Part shown: positions 1 to 5,936 of the stretch, in pieces | Layout: every line of letters starts with the position of its first letter | Numbering within the stretch: the stretch's first letter is position 1 | Virus record (IMG/VR): IMGVR_UViG_3300025141_000363 | Coordinates: 1 to 34,980 of that record | Source: a virus | DNA: 34,980 nt | Reading direction: 5' to 3' (one strand) | Made by a program: the position numbers and the translations under genes | Notes under the pieces: generated by a model | The model's database searches: none | Told to the model about the DNA's origin: nothing | The model's input: the letters and a program-made list of their open reading frames with translations, nothing else

Positions 1-172
1 AACGGCTTTGGATGTTCGTGGTGAAATTTCTGTAGGTTATGACGCAACATATGGTTTACGTTTTTATAACGAAGATAGAAATAACTGGTCAAGTATTGGA
101 AATCCAACCGCAACTGGTGACAGCAGTGCTAATCTTGTATTTAAGGTTAGTAGTGGGGAAGCCATGCGCCTC
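1..172 (+). repeat. Direct repeat copy 1 within tail-fibre coding sequence
   Basis: Bases 1-172 match 34271-34442 at 171 of 172 positions. The single difference is G at 128 against T at 34398, which changes Ala to Ser. The match ends abruptly at 172, after the conserved ATGCGCCTC. Both copies lie in the fibre reading frame. The repeat starts exactly at the window edge, as expected if an assembly was cut at a repeat or variant junction. Confidence 0.95.
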
Positions 173-754
173 GACAGCAGTGGAGCCTTGGGCATTGGCA
201 CTGGCTCTACCACCTTGACCAGAGAACTTACCCTCAAGAAAAATGGTCAGTGTGATTTAGCCATCATAGCTTCCACAAACCAAAGCGCACAGCTTCTATT
301 TGGCGACACAGATGCCGACAACAGGGGCATCATTGAGTATAATAATTCCTCTGATTACATGGGCTTTACTACGGCAGGAGCCGAAGACATGCGCCTCACA
401 AGTGGCGGTGACTTGCACGTTGATGGCAATGTCATTGCTTACTCAACCACCATATCTGATGAACGGCTCAAAGAAGACATCAAGCCAATCGAAGGCGCTT
501 TGGATAAAGTTGGTCAGCTATCGGGCTACACCTTTACCTACAAAGCAGATGGTAAACAAAGCGCAGGGGTGATTGCCCAAGAGGTCGAAGCGGTTCTTCC
601 AAGCGCAGTTACAGAAAGCACACTGCCTCTCAAGACTGACGATGATGTTGAATATAAAACCGTACAGTATGACCAACTTCACGGCTTGCTTATTGAGGCC
701 ATCAAGGAACTGAAAGCTGAGATTGAGGAGTTAAAGAATGGCGCTTCAAGCTAG
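2..754 (+). CDS. Tail-fibre C-terminal part with S74 intramolecular chaperone tip (5' truncated by window edge)
   Basis: The frame is open from base 2 to a TAG at 752-754, so this is the 3' end of a longer gene. The nearby TTG at 8 is not a convincing start. The first part holds the fibre-shaft module that ends in 'AMRLxSxG', seen again near codon 128. It is followed by a classic peptidase S74 (endosialidase-type) chaperone: the TISDERLKEDI motif with the presumed self-cleavage Ser at nt 455-457, then an AGVIAQEVE motif and a terminal coiled coil. In this family the domain trimerises the fibre and then cuts itself off. Bases 1-172 match 34271-34442 in the same frame; joined there, the fibre would be 1,008 aa with this tip. 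The stop overlaps the start of the next gene by 17 nt, so the two are probably translationally linked. Confidence 0.9.
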   Translation, partial: TALDVRGEISVGYDATYGLRFYNEDRNNWSSIGNPTATGDSSANLVFKVSSGEAMRLDSSGALGIGTGSTTLTRELTLKKNGQCDLAIIASTNQSAQLLFGDTDADNRGIIEYNNSSDYMGFTTAGAEDMRLTSGGDLHVDGNVIAYSTTISDERLKEDIKPIEGALDKVGQLSGYTFTYKADGKQSAGVIAQEVEAVLPSAVTESTLPLKTDDDVEYKTVQYDQLHGLLIEAIKELKAEIEELKNGASS

Positions 755-1661
755 TGGACAGATAAGCCTTAATGACCTTCATGTAGAAGCAGGTGGCTCT
801 TCTGGCACTGAATGTTCGTTCAATGACAGTGACATCAGAGATTTAATAGATAAAAGTTCTGGCGCTCAGTCTGCTATAAATGAGTTTTATGGTGCGTCTG
901 CCGTTAGCGCTCCTGTTTGGTCTACATCAAACAGTGGAACATTTGACTTAGGAAACCCTACTCACACTGAGGTCAAAACAAGCGGCTCGTCCTTTACTCT
1001 TTCATACAATGGCGCTGTTGCAATAATTGCAATCGGCGGCGGCGGTGGTGGCAGCGGTACTACAGGCGGTGCTTCAACAACGATGGCAGGTGCAACAGGA
1101 GCAGGTGTTGCCATCAAAGGGATTGTGGGAACAACTTCAATGTCCTTTAGTATGTCTATTGGCGGTGGCGGTGCAGGTGCTGAAAACGCTAGCGGAAGTA
1201 ACGGCGGCGATACTACTGTATCTGGAAATGGAATTAGTCTAACAGGCGGCGGTGGTAAACGTGGAACACATACTTCTACAAGTCAAGCAGGGGGTTCTGC
1301 TTCTGGCGGTGACGCTAATTACACTGGCGGCACAAGCACTATTGTAAGTAGTCGAGCAGGTGCAGGGGGCGCACCAGCAGGGGGTAATTCTACAACTAGC
1401 ACTTCTGGTACATATGGCGGTATTCTTGGCGGCACAAGTCCATATGAGAATGGAGTTTTAGGCTCATATTTAGGAACTGGTGGTCAAGGAGATATAGCTA
1501 ACCAATGGGGTCAAGGTTTAGGCAGTCATGGCTCTAACTATGGAGCAGGTGGTGGTAGTGGTTCCGCAAGTCACTCAGGAAACGCAAGTACAGGCAGCGG
1601 TAGATTTGGCAAGGGCGGCAACGGTTCACAAGGTGCGGTCGTTGTAATGTACTGGACGTAA
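738..1661 (+). CDS. Glycine-rich tail adhesin (poly-glycine receptor-binding protein)
   Basis: A 307-aa protein that begins MALQASGQISLNDLH, an N-terminus I recognise from marine-phage structural proteins with glycine-rich tails. From about residue 90 it is built of Gly-rich runs (IGGGGGGSG, IGGGGAGAE, LTGGGGKRG, GAGGGSGS) alternating with Ser/Thr/Asn-rich stretches. That is the pattern of poly-glycine adhesins such as T-even gp38 and of phage glycine-rich tail domains. GAGGAG lies 8 nt upstream, and the start overlaps the fibre stop. A role at the fibre tip in receptor binding is inferred from composition and from its place directly after the fibre gene. The variable linkers between glycine runs would be the likely specificity loops. 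Confidence 0.75.
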   Translation: MALQASGQISLNDLHVEAGGSSGTECSFNDSDIRDLIDKSSGAQSAINEFYGASAVSAPVWSTSNSGTFDLGNPTHTEVKTSGSSFTLSYNGAVAIIAIGGGGGGSGTTGGASTTMAGATGAGVAIKGIVGTTSMSFSMSIGGGGAGAENASGSNGGDTTVSGNGISLTGGGGKRGTHTSTSQAGGSASGGDANYTGGTSTIVSSRAGAGGAPAGGNSTTSTSGTYGGILGGTSPYENGVLGSYLGTGGQGDIANQWGQGLGSHGSNYGAGGGSGSASHSGNASTGSGRFGKGGNGSQGAVVVMYWT

Positions 1662-1694
1662 AGAATGGAACAGGACTTAACTTGGAATAAATAA

Positions 1695-1883
1695 ATGAAA
1701 CAAACAGTACAATCAGCACATCAACGCATCGACGGATTGGAGAAAGAAGTCGTGGCAATTAAAACGGAAATGGAAATCCAATTTAAAGATTTGTTCAATA
1801 GAGTAAAGCGATTGGAAGCTGTAGTCATCGGCACATCTGGCTTTATTATTGTTCTTCTTTTACGGATGACAATGCAAGGTTAA
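1695..1883 (+). CDS. Small coiled-coil plus membrane-anchor protein, XhlA-like (lysis cassette)
   Basis: A 62-aa protein with a heptad-like, charged first two-thirds (IDGLEKEVVAIKTEME...) and one C-terminal transmembrane segment (VVIGTSGFIIVLLL). This is the architecture of the haemolysin XhlA family found beside phage holins and endolysins. The topology would place the coiled coil on one side of the inner membrane. It opens the lysis cassette; the next gene starts 2 nt after its stop. A nine-codon open frame (1664-1693) precedes the start and could be a leader peptide. The assignment rests on architecture and context, not on a detectable catalytic motif. Confidence 0.6.
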   Translation: MKQTVQSAHQRIDGLEKEVVAIKTEMEIQFKDLFNRVKRLEAVVIGTSGFIIVLLLRMTMQG

Positions 1884-1885
1884 TA

Positions 1886-2329
1886 ATGGTTGATCCCCTA
1901 ACGGCTTTCGCCGCAATCAAGGCGGCAGTTTCCGCAGGGCAGGAATTGGTCAACGTCACCAAGCAGATTGGTGAGTTCTTTGATGGCGTTGATGATCTGC
2001 GGAATAAACATAACAAAAAAAAGAACAGTGCTTTTGCTAGCGAAGACGAAAACGCAATGGAAACTTTTGTTGCTTTGCAGAAAGCAAGGGATGCTGAAGA
2101 TGAGCTTCGTCAATTAATAATTCATCTTCGAGGCTACTCTGCTTGGCAAGAGTTAATAGCTATTAGAGCTAGAGTTCGCAGAGAAAAGAAAGAAAGAGAA
2201 GAGGAACAAGCTAGGCTAAAAGCTGAAAGATTCGAGAGCCTTGTTATATGGGGCAGCGTTGGCTTGATTCTTACATTGGTAACTGGCTTTGCAATTGTTG
2301 TTTTGCTTGGCGTAACAGGGAGGATATAA
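1886..2329 (+). CDS. Single-span membrane protein with long coiled coil; unknown function
   Basis: A 147-aa protein that opens with an Ala-rich helix (DPLTAFAAIKAAVSAGQELV). It continues with long charged helices rich in Lys, Arg and Glu (REKKEREEEQARLKAERF, about 98-116) and ends in one transmembrane segment (about 120-143). I recognise the start and the 'HNKKKNSAFAS...' middle as a family common in marine podoviruses, without known function. The place between an XhlA-like protein and holin candidates suggests a lysis or membrane role; an inner-membrane spanin-like part is possible but unproven. The next ATG directly follows its stop. Confidence 0.7.
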   Translation: MVDPLTAFAAIKAAVSAGQELVNVTKQIGEFFDGVDDLRNKHNKKKNSAFASEDENAMETFVALQKARDAEDELRQLIIHLRGYSAWQELIAIRARVRREKKEREEEQARLKAERFESLVIWGSVGLILTLVTGFAIVVLLGVTGRI

Positions 2330-2530
2330 ATGGCACACACTGTTATAGACGACTGGAAGATTGTACCCCGACTTATGATGATAGCCGTCACCATTCTGAC
2401 CTATCAATCTGTTCACTGGTATATGTCATTGCCTGACCCCACCATACAGCAATCAGGTTTGGTATCTGTCTGTATGGGGGCGCTCACAGGCTGTTTCGGA
2501 ATCTGGATGGGTAAGGAGTCACAGAAATGA
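2330..2530 (+). CDS. Two-span small membrane protein, holin candidate
   Basis: A 66-aa protein with two hydrophobic segments, about 14-33 and 43-60 (VSVCMGALTGCFGIWMG), and charged ends (DDWK near the start, GKESQK at the end). Size and hairpin topology fit a class II holin, and it lies between other membrane proteins and the endolysin. Its last four bases (ATGA) overlap the start of the 3-TM holin gene, so the two are probably co-translated. It may be the holin or an antiholin or helper to its neighbour; the sequence does not decide this. Confidence 0.6.
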   Translation: MAHTVIDDWKIVPRLMMIAVTILTYQSVHWYMSLPDPTIQQSGLVSVCMGALTGCFGIWMGKESQK

Positions 2531-2913
2531 TACAAGCTCTCATAGCCCCCCTCACAGAGCTTGCAGGAGGGTGGTTGAAAGGTAAGGCAGACAAGCAAGC
2601 TGCCGAAGCAAAGCTCAAGCTTACAGAAGCAGAGGCCAAGGCTAAGATAATGCTTAGTAAAGAAACGTCTGTTGCCGATTGGGAACGGATCATGGCCCAA
2701 GGATCACAGACATCTTGGAAGGACGAGTGGCTAACAATTTTATTTAGTATTCCATTAGTGCTTGTGTTCCTTGGCGATACTGGCAGGGACATTGTTGCTA
2801 ATGGCTTCGCTGCTTTGGAAACTATGCCCGACTGGTATCAATACACGCTTGGTGTTATTGTAGCTGCAAGCTTTGGAATAAGATCAGCTACTAAATTCTT
2901 TGGGAGGAAATAA
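2527..2913 (+). CDS. Holin, gene-transfer-agent 3-TM type
   Basis: A 128-aa protein. An amphipathic, Ala/Lys-rich N-terminal helix (GGWLKGKADKQAAEAKLKL) is followed by a WK(D/E)E motif and hydrophobic segments around 72-85 and 108-122. This matches the layout of the 'Holin of 3TMs, for gene-transfer release' family known from the Rhodobacter gene transfer agent. It would form the inner-membrane lesion that releases the endolysin encoded next, whose ATG overlaps this stop (TAATG). The family link supports, but does not prove, an alphaproteobacterial host. Confidence 0.75.
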   Translation: MIQALIAPLTELAGGWLKGKADKQAAEAKLKLTEAEAKAKIMLSKETSVADWERIMAQGSQTSWKDEWLTILFSIPLVLVFLGDTGRDIVANGFAALETMPDWYQYTLGVIVAASFGIRSATKFFGRK

Positions 2914-3380
2914 TGGCATTTAGTTTATCAGATAGAAGTTTATCTCGTCTTCGTGGTGTTCACCCTGATCTGGTCAAGGTGGTGAAGTCTGCGATTGACT
3001 TTACTGATGTAGACTTTGGTGTTGGAATTGGTTTGAGAACCGAGGAAGAGCAAGCTGCTCTTGTTGCCAAGGGCGCATCACAAACCATGAAGAGCAAACA
3101 CTTGCGGCAAGAAGATGGCTTCTGTCATGCCGTTGATCTTTTTGCTTATGTTGGCGGCAGTGTAGATTGGTCGCTGCCTCTCTATGATAATATTGCTGAT
3201 GCAATTAAGAAGGGTGCAATAGCTCACTCAGTTCAGATACGTTGGGGCGCTGCTTGGTCTGTTCCAAATATCATGGAGTGGAATGGAACAATGGAAGAGG
3301 CAATGAACTCTTATATCGACTTGCGCCGTTCTCAAGGTCGCCGCCCCTTTATTGATGGCCCACATTTTGAGTTGATGTAG
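2913..3380 (+). CDS. Endolysin, M15-type L-alanyl-D-glutamate peptidase
   Basis: A 155-aa single-domain enzyme of the peptidase M15 (VanY/T5-endolysin-like) family that cuts peptide stems of peptidoglycan. The Zn-site signature is visible: SKH at 61-63, HAVD at 72-75 and GPHFEL at 149-154, giving likely ligands H63, D75 and H151. WGAAW at 111-115 fits the family's conserved WGG(D/A)W position. A short insertion (LRQEDGFC) separates SKH from HAVD, where many relatives have only LTG. It has no signal peptide, so it needs the holins encoded just upstream. It is the last rightward gene before the convergent early operon. Confidence 0.88.
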   Translation: MAFSLSDRSLSRLRGVHPDLVKVVKSAIDFTDVDFGVGIGLRTEEEQAALVAKGASQTMKSKHLRQEDGFCHAVDLFAYVGGSVDWSLPLYDNIADAIKKGAIAHSVQIRWGAAWSVPNIMEWNGTMEEAMNSYIDLRRSQGRRPFIDGPHFELM

Positions 3381-3381
3381 T

Positions 3382-3621
3382 CTAGTCTTTGCCAAGAAGT
3401 TGTTGCAGCTTTTTATCTTTGAAGCTGACTTTTACTTCTTCTTCTTCTTCTTCTTCGTCGCTAGGCTTTGCTGCTATTAAACCTAGACCTACTATTTCTG
3501 GGTCTGTATCAAAGCAGTCACATACACCAAACACAAAGATTAACAAATCTTTTACAGTCATTTTGTTTGGCAAAGCTCTTAGAGCGTTTTCAAAACACTC
3601 ATGTTTTTGTTCTATGTTCAT
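3382..3621 (-). CDS. Small acidic protein, last gene of the leftward operon; unknown
   Basis: A 79-aa protein that begins MNIEQKHECFENAL and carries a run of seven Glu (about 57-63) encoded by seven GAA codons, followed by a lysine-rich end (FKDKKLQQLLGKD). Its ATG overlaps the upstream repressor-like gene's stop (ATGA), which supports real translation. It ends 2 nt from the convergent endolysin gene. The GAA tract (nt 3435-3456) could vary in length by slippage. I do not recognise the family. Confidence 0.65.
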   Translation of the reverse strand: MNIEQKHECFENALRALPNKMTVKDLLIFVFGVCDCFDTDPEIVGLGLIAAKPSDEEEEEEEVKVSFKDKKLQQLLGKD

Positions 3622-3905
3622 TTTATTTCTCCATTGAAGTGAAAGTAAACGTGGACATCTAAGCGCTGAGTTTTATCGCTACTCTTTGCTTTTTTGTGCT
3701 TAAAGTCTGCACCATAAAATTCGTTTGGATCGACGTTTAGATAATCAGCCATAACTTTAACGGCATGATGCGGTGGGTTTAAAATATCACCCCTTTCATA
3801 TTTAGAAATAAGTGATTGGTTAAGTTCGCAATCATCTGCCATTTGTTTTTGACTAATTCCTTTTGATACCCGAATTTTACGCAGCTTCTTGCCAGAGAAA
3901 TTCAT
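3618..3905 (-). CDS. XRE/Cro-CI-type DNA-binding regulator
   Basis: A 95-aa protein with an HTH_3 domain at residues 4-60: KKLRKIRVSKGISQKQMADD, then a recognition helix NQSLISKYERG and the NPNEFYGADF tail typical of small repressors. A longer open frame exists upstream, but the start at 3905 has GGAG 8 nt before it and begins at the domain boundary, so I chose it. It would bind phage operators. It sits at the end of the early operon, like a late-acting or autoregulating repressor. The C-terminal 30 residues (Lys-rich, then VHVYFHFNG) are unassigned. Confidence 0.85.
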   Translation of the reverse strand: MNFSGKKLRKIRVSKGISQKQMADDCELNQSLISKYERGDILNPPHHAVKVMADYLNVDPNEFYGADFKHKKAKSSDKTQRLDVHVYFHFNGEIK

Positions 3906-3906
3906 T

Positions 3907-4122
3907 TTATTTCTCCAATTCTGTTGGTCTTGCCTTTGGTCTGAGCGACCAGTCTGGTGCAAGCTTTGGTTCTTGTTCGTAGTTGGTGTAGTTTCCTTCT
4001 GCATCTATTCCTACGCACTGCTGCGTTAAGTCTATTATTTCTAATCGACGAACCATATCCATACAGTCATCCCAACTTTCAAAAGGAATTACTGCAAGGA
4101 AAGCGAAGCTAAGACTATTCAT
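3907..4122 (-). CDS. Hypothetical early protein, 71 aa
   Basis: Begins MNSLSFAFLAVIPFESWDDC and ends SLRPKARPTELEK. I chose the ATG at 4122 because AAAGGAG lies 7 nt upstream; the TTG codon before it is less likely. It starts inside the last codons of the HTH gene and its stop nearly abuts the XRE gene start, so it is part of the operon. No motif is recognised. The acidic middle (GIDAEGNYTNYEQEP) and lack of a membrane segment suggest a small soluble protein. Confidence 0.7.
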   Translation of the reverse strand: MNSLSFAFLAVIPFESWDDCMDMVRRLEIIDLTQQCVGIDAEGNYTNYEQEPKLAPDWSLRPKARPTELEK

Positions 4123-4402
4123 CAACCAACTCCTTTAGATTATATCTACTAATAATTTGGCTGACTGCTTGATGCGAGGTGCCGACGACCTCCGCTATGG
4201 CGCGGACTTTCATATCGGACTTCATGCAGAGTAATATTTTTTCTGCTTTCTCAGAGAGCTTTTGCTCTTTGTTGGGCCTACCCCCTTTGTAACCTCCGTC
4301 CCTGCCCTTGTACCCTGCGACAGCGTTGCTACCGCCTATGCGAGAGAGCATCCTTGCGTTCTCGACCTTGGCATAGACCTTCATTTTTTCTAGTTGCGTC
4401 AC
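4115..4402 (-). CDS. Helix-turn-helix protein with Gly/Lys-rich arm
   Basis: A 95-aa protein with a GTG start; AGGAGG is 9 nt upstream, an unusually good ribosome site. The first half is basic and Gly-rich (GYKGRDGGYKGGRPNKEQK), resembling the GRP(x)K DNA-minor-groove arms that precede HTH units of resolvase and homeodomain-like proteins. The second half, MKVRAIAEVVGTSHQAVSQI (about 64-83), reads as a helix-turn-helix with the recognition helix at SHQAVSQIISRY. Probably a DNA-binding regulator; the target is unknown. A 109-nt gap separates it from the preceding small gene. Confidence 0.75.
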   Translation of the reverse strand: MTQLEKMKVYAKVENARMLSRIGGSNAVAGYKGRDGGYKGGRPNKEQKLSEKAEKILLCMKSDMKVRAIAEVVGTSHQAVSQIISRYNLKELVDE

Positions 4403-4511
4403 TTGACTTGTCCTCCTTTGTTTTGTTTACTGGATTTGTGTGAGGCGGCACCTCAGAAACCCACTTTTGCTAGCGTTCGACTGCCTGTTATCGGAAAAGC
4501 AAACCGCCGCT

Positions 4512-4688
4512 TCACACTTTATCTTCGTTCCTTTCAAGATATGCTTTCCAATGCTCCACTGTTTTGCTGTCAGCAATCCAAACAGCATCAATGCTTTGGT
4601 CTATGGCGGTTAACTGTGCAGCTTCAAAATCGCCGTGATCCCCAAGCTCAAAGAACTCACCATTCGATTGAAGGGCAAAATAATTCAT
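4512..4688 (-). CDS. Small 58-aa early protein
   Basis: A short frame that starts ATG at 4688, overlapping the TGA of the upstream gene as ATGA. Translation begins MNYFALQSNGEFFELGDHGD and continues FEAAQLTAIDQSIDAVWIAD, ending in ERNEDKV. The pattern (start MxYF, GEFxELGDHxDF, AVWI, then Trp) resembles small phage proteins I have seen beside HTH and recombination genes. Function unknown. Overlap with its neighbour and the lack of any other gene in this stretch support it. Confidence 0.75.
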   Translation of the reverse strand: MNYFALQSNGEFFELGDHGDFEAAQLTAIDQSIDAVWIADSKTVEHWKAYLERNEDKV

Positions 4689-4885
4689 TCGGTTTCCTCC
4701 ATTTTGTTAGGCCACTTCGCTTTCAAGAATGTTATATCGCTGTGATGCGCAAAGCGTCGAAGCACAGGCTCGTCACACTTTAATATCTTAGCTGCGTCTT
4801 TCATTGTGTAATGAGCAGCAAAGCTTTGAACAAGTTCGATCTTCTCTCGCTTGTGCCTTGCTTTTATTTCTTGCCACGTTTCCAT
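4685..4885 (-). CDS. Small helical protein, possible DNA-binding; 66 aa
   Basis: Starts METWQEIKARHKREKIELV with AAGGAG 6 nt upstream. A longer frame reaching 4942 would run through a terminator hairpin, so I reject that start. The middle (AAHYTMKDAAKILKCDEPVLRRF) looks like a helix-turn-helix of the 'MKDAAKIL' type, found in small phage regulators. It is the first gene after the terminator at 4900-4941, so its transcription depends on readthrough or on a promoter inside that gap. Confidence 0.75.
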   Translation of the reverse strand: METWQEIKARHKREKIELVQSFAAHYTMKDAAKILKCDEPVLRRFAHHSDITFLKAKWPNKMEETE

Positions 4886-4899
4886 GATGTCTCCTTTTG

Positions 4900-4941
4900 A
4901 AAAAAAATGGGCGCTTGGGTGGGTCATTCCCAAAGCGCCCA
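4900..4941 (-). terminator. Rho-independent terminator for leftward transcripts
   Basis: The arms TGGGCGCTT-GGG and CCC-AAAGCGCCCA (4908-4919 and 4929-4941) form a GC-rich stem with one bulge and a short loop. In the leftward direction the stem is followed by eight U residues (complement of A8 at 4900-4907). It lies after the SSB-like gene and before the distal regulator genes. It would cut the early transcript in two, making the downstream regulators dependent on readthrough or antitermination. Confidence 0.85.
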
Positions 4942-4986
4942 AGTCTGCGAGTATTGAGGCAAACTCACTGGGTATATTTTTATATT

Positions 4987-5385
4987 CTAGAACGGAATGT
5001 CATCTTCTGGCAAGGCTTTTGATGGGTCAGGAATCTTTCTTTCCTCAGTGCCACCTTGCTTATCACTGACATTGAAAGACATATAAGGCTTGCCGTCTTT
5101 CATTCTGCGCCAACCTGCAATGCGCTTCTCAAGTGGAGAGTCGATTGCTTGTTTGATTGGGCCAGAATAATCTGGCGCTGCTTCATTGCCTTTCTTATCG
5201 TTCTCAAATAGAACGCCGACTTTCTGAAACACTTCGACAATCTTTCTGCCATCTCGCGTTTCGTCTGAAACCAAGACAACTTTGTTGTCGTTGCCTTCGA
5301 TGTTTACCTTACCTTGCAGGATCATCTTCTGCGTGGGGAAAGGTGTGAAGGCTGCGCCTCGGTTTGTATCGTCATATTCTGCCAT
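4987..5385 (-). CDS. SSB-like protein with acidic DDIPF tail
   Basis: A 132-aa protein. The C-terminus LPEDDIPF matches the acidic tip by which bacterial SSB recruits replication and repair partners (E. coli SSB ends in DDDIPF). The body has a short beta-rich pattern (KVNIEGNDNKVVLVSDETRD) and GWRRMKDGKPYMSFNVSDK. That resembles DUF736/SSB-like OB-fold phage proteins. It would coat single-stranded DNA made by the YqaJ exonuclease and dock host or phage partners through its tail. AGGAG lies 9 nt before the ATG. It follows the annealing-protein gene across a 107-nt structured gap and is followed by a terminator. Confidence 0.65.
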   Translation of the reverse strand: MAEYDDTNRGAAFTPFPTQKMILQGKVNIEGNDNKVVLVSDETRDGRKIVEVFQKVGVLFENDKKGNEAAPDYSGPIKQAIDSPLEKRIAGWRRMKDGKPYMSFNVSDKQGGTEERKIPDPSKALPEDDIPF

Positions 5386-5411
5386 GCTTTTGGCTCCTAG
5401 TTAGTGATTGT

Positions 5412-5488
5412 GGGGCGGCTCTTAGTGGAGAGCTACCGCGCCGCCCCTTGTACGGTTAGTCCAGAGGCAGGAGAACGCCCCTCTCCAC
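5412..5488 (-). ncRNA. Candidate H-type RNA pseudoknot between annealing-protein and SSB genes
   Basis: In the leftward transcript, GUGGAGAG (5488-5481) can pair perfectly with CUCUCCAC (5432-5425). GGGGCGGC (5447-5440) pairs perfectly with GCCGCCCC (5419-5412). The two 8-bp stems are interleaved, which is the definition of an H-type pseudoknot. Stem 1 begins 4 nt after the stop of the annealing-protein gene; stem 2 ends 26 nt before the SSB-like start. There is no U-run, so it is not a simple terminator. Possible roles are translation control of the SSB-like gene, RNA stability or processing. Confidence 0.5.
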
Positions 5489-5492
5489 AAGA

Positions 5493-5936
5493 TTACCACC
5501 CACTACTGGATGAACCACTGTCTGCGGCATACTTATTGCCATCCATTTCTCCTAAGAATACGTCAGCATTACAACCAACGTGCGACAGGGCTTTAGTCAG
5601 ACCATCAGTGACAGCCATCTTGGGGGCATCCTCTGCCATCCGTCCCTTGACTGAATCAAAGAACTTACGACAGCCAGTGAATGGCCCGAATACATTTGAT
5701 GGATTGCCATGCCAGACAGAGACATGAGCAAGCACTGCGCTATCTCCGTTGCTGACATTGACGATCTGTGTTTCACTGTGCCAACCCCATCCTTCACCGA
5801 CAGGGCCGAACTCTTCGGTCATCATTCTGACCTGATATTGTGGGTCAATAGCTGTGAAGCTACGCGCTCCAAAGCTAACCTTCTTGAGATACTTGGGATC
5901 AGACTTTGAAAGCCTGTTCCATATTTCCATAGTCAT
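5493..5936 (-). CDS. Single-strand annealing protein, Sak3/DUF1071-like
   Basis: A 147-aa protein. The core YLKKVSFGARSFTAIDPQYQ, FGPVGEGWGW and AVTDGLTKALSHVGCNADVF fits the phage Rad52-like annealing family (DUF1071/Sak3 type), in which 'AIDPQYQ', 'GxGWGW' and 'DAxTKAL...G..ADVF' are conserved. It would anneal complementary ssDNA during recombination-dependent replication. The upstream YqaJ exonuclease stop overlaps its ATG (ATGA), the usual exonuclease-recombinase pair, and an SSB-like gene follows. The Ser-rich tail (GSSSSGW) is a flexible end. The family is inferred from motif memory, so subtype is less sure than role. Confidence 0.75.
   Translation of the reverse strand: MTMEIWNRLSKSDPKYLKKVSFGARSFTAIDPQYQVRMMTEEFGPVGEGWGWHSETQIVNVSNGDSAVLAHVSVWHGNPSNVFGPFTGCRKFFDSVKGRMAEDAPKMAVTDGLTKALSHVGCNADVFLGEMDGNKYAADSGSSSSGW

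Noticed and set aside
1027-1242. 71-aa frame within the glycine-rich adhesin.
   Set aside because: An out-of-frame reading of GGC/GGT repeats; no ribosome site.
4394-4783. Rightward 129-aa frame opposite the early genes.
   Set aside because: It is antisense to the 58-aa and 66-aa early genes, which have overlapping starts and stops, and has no ribosome site or recognisable composition.
5404-5727. Rightward 107-aa frame across the pseudoknot and the annealing-protein gene.
   Set aside because: It is antisense to a well-supported gene and starts in the structured intergenic RNA; no domain is seen.
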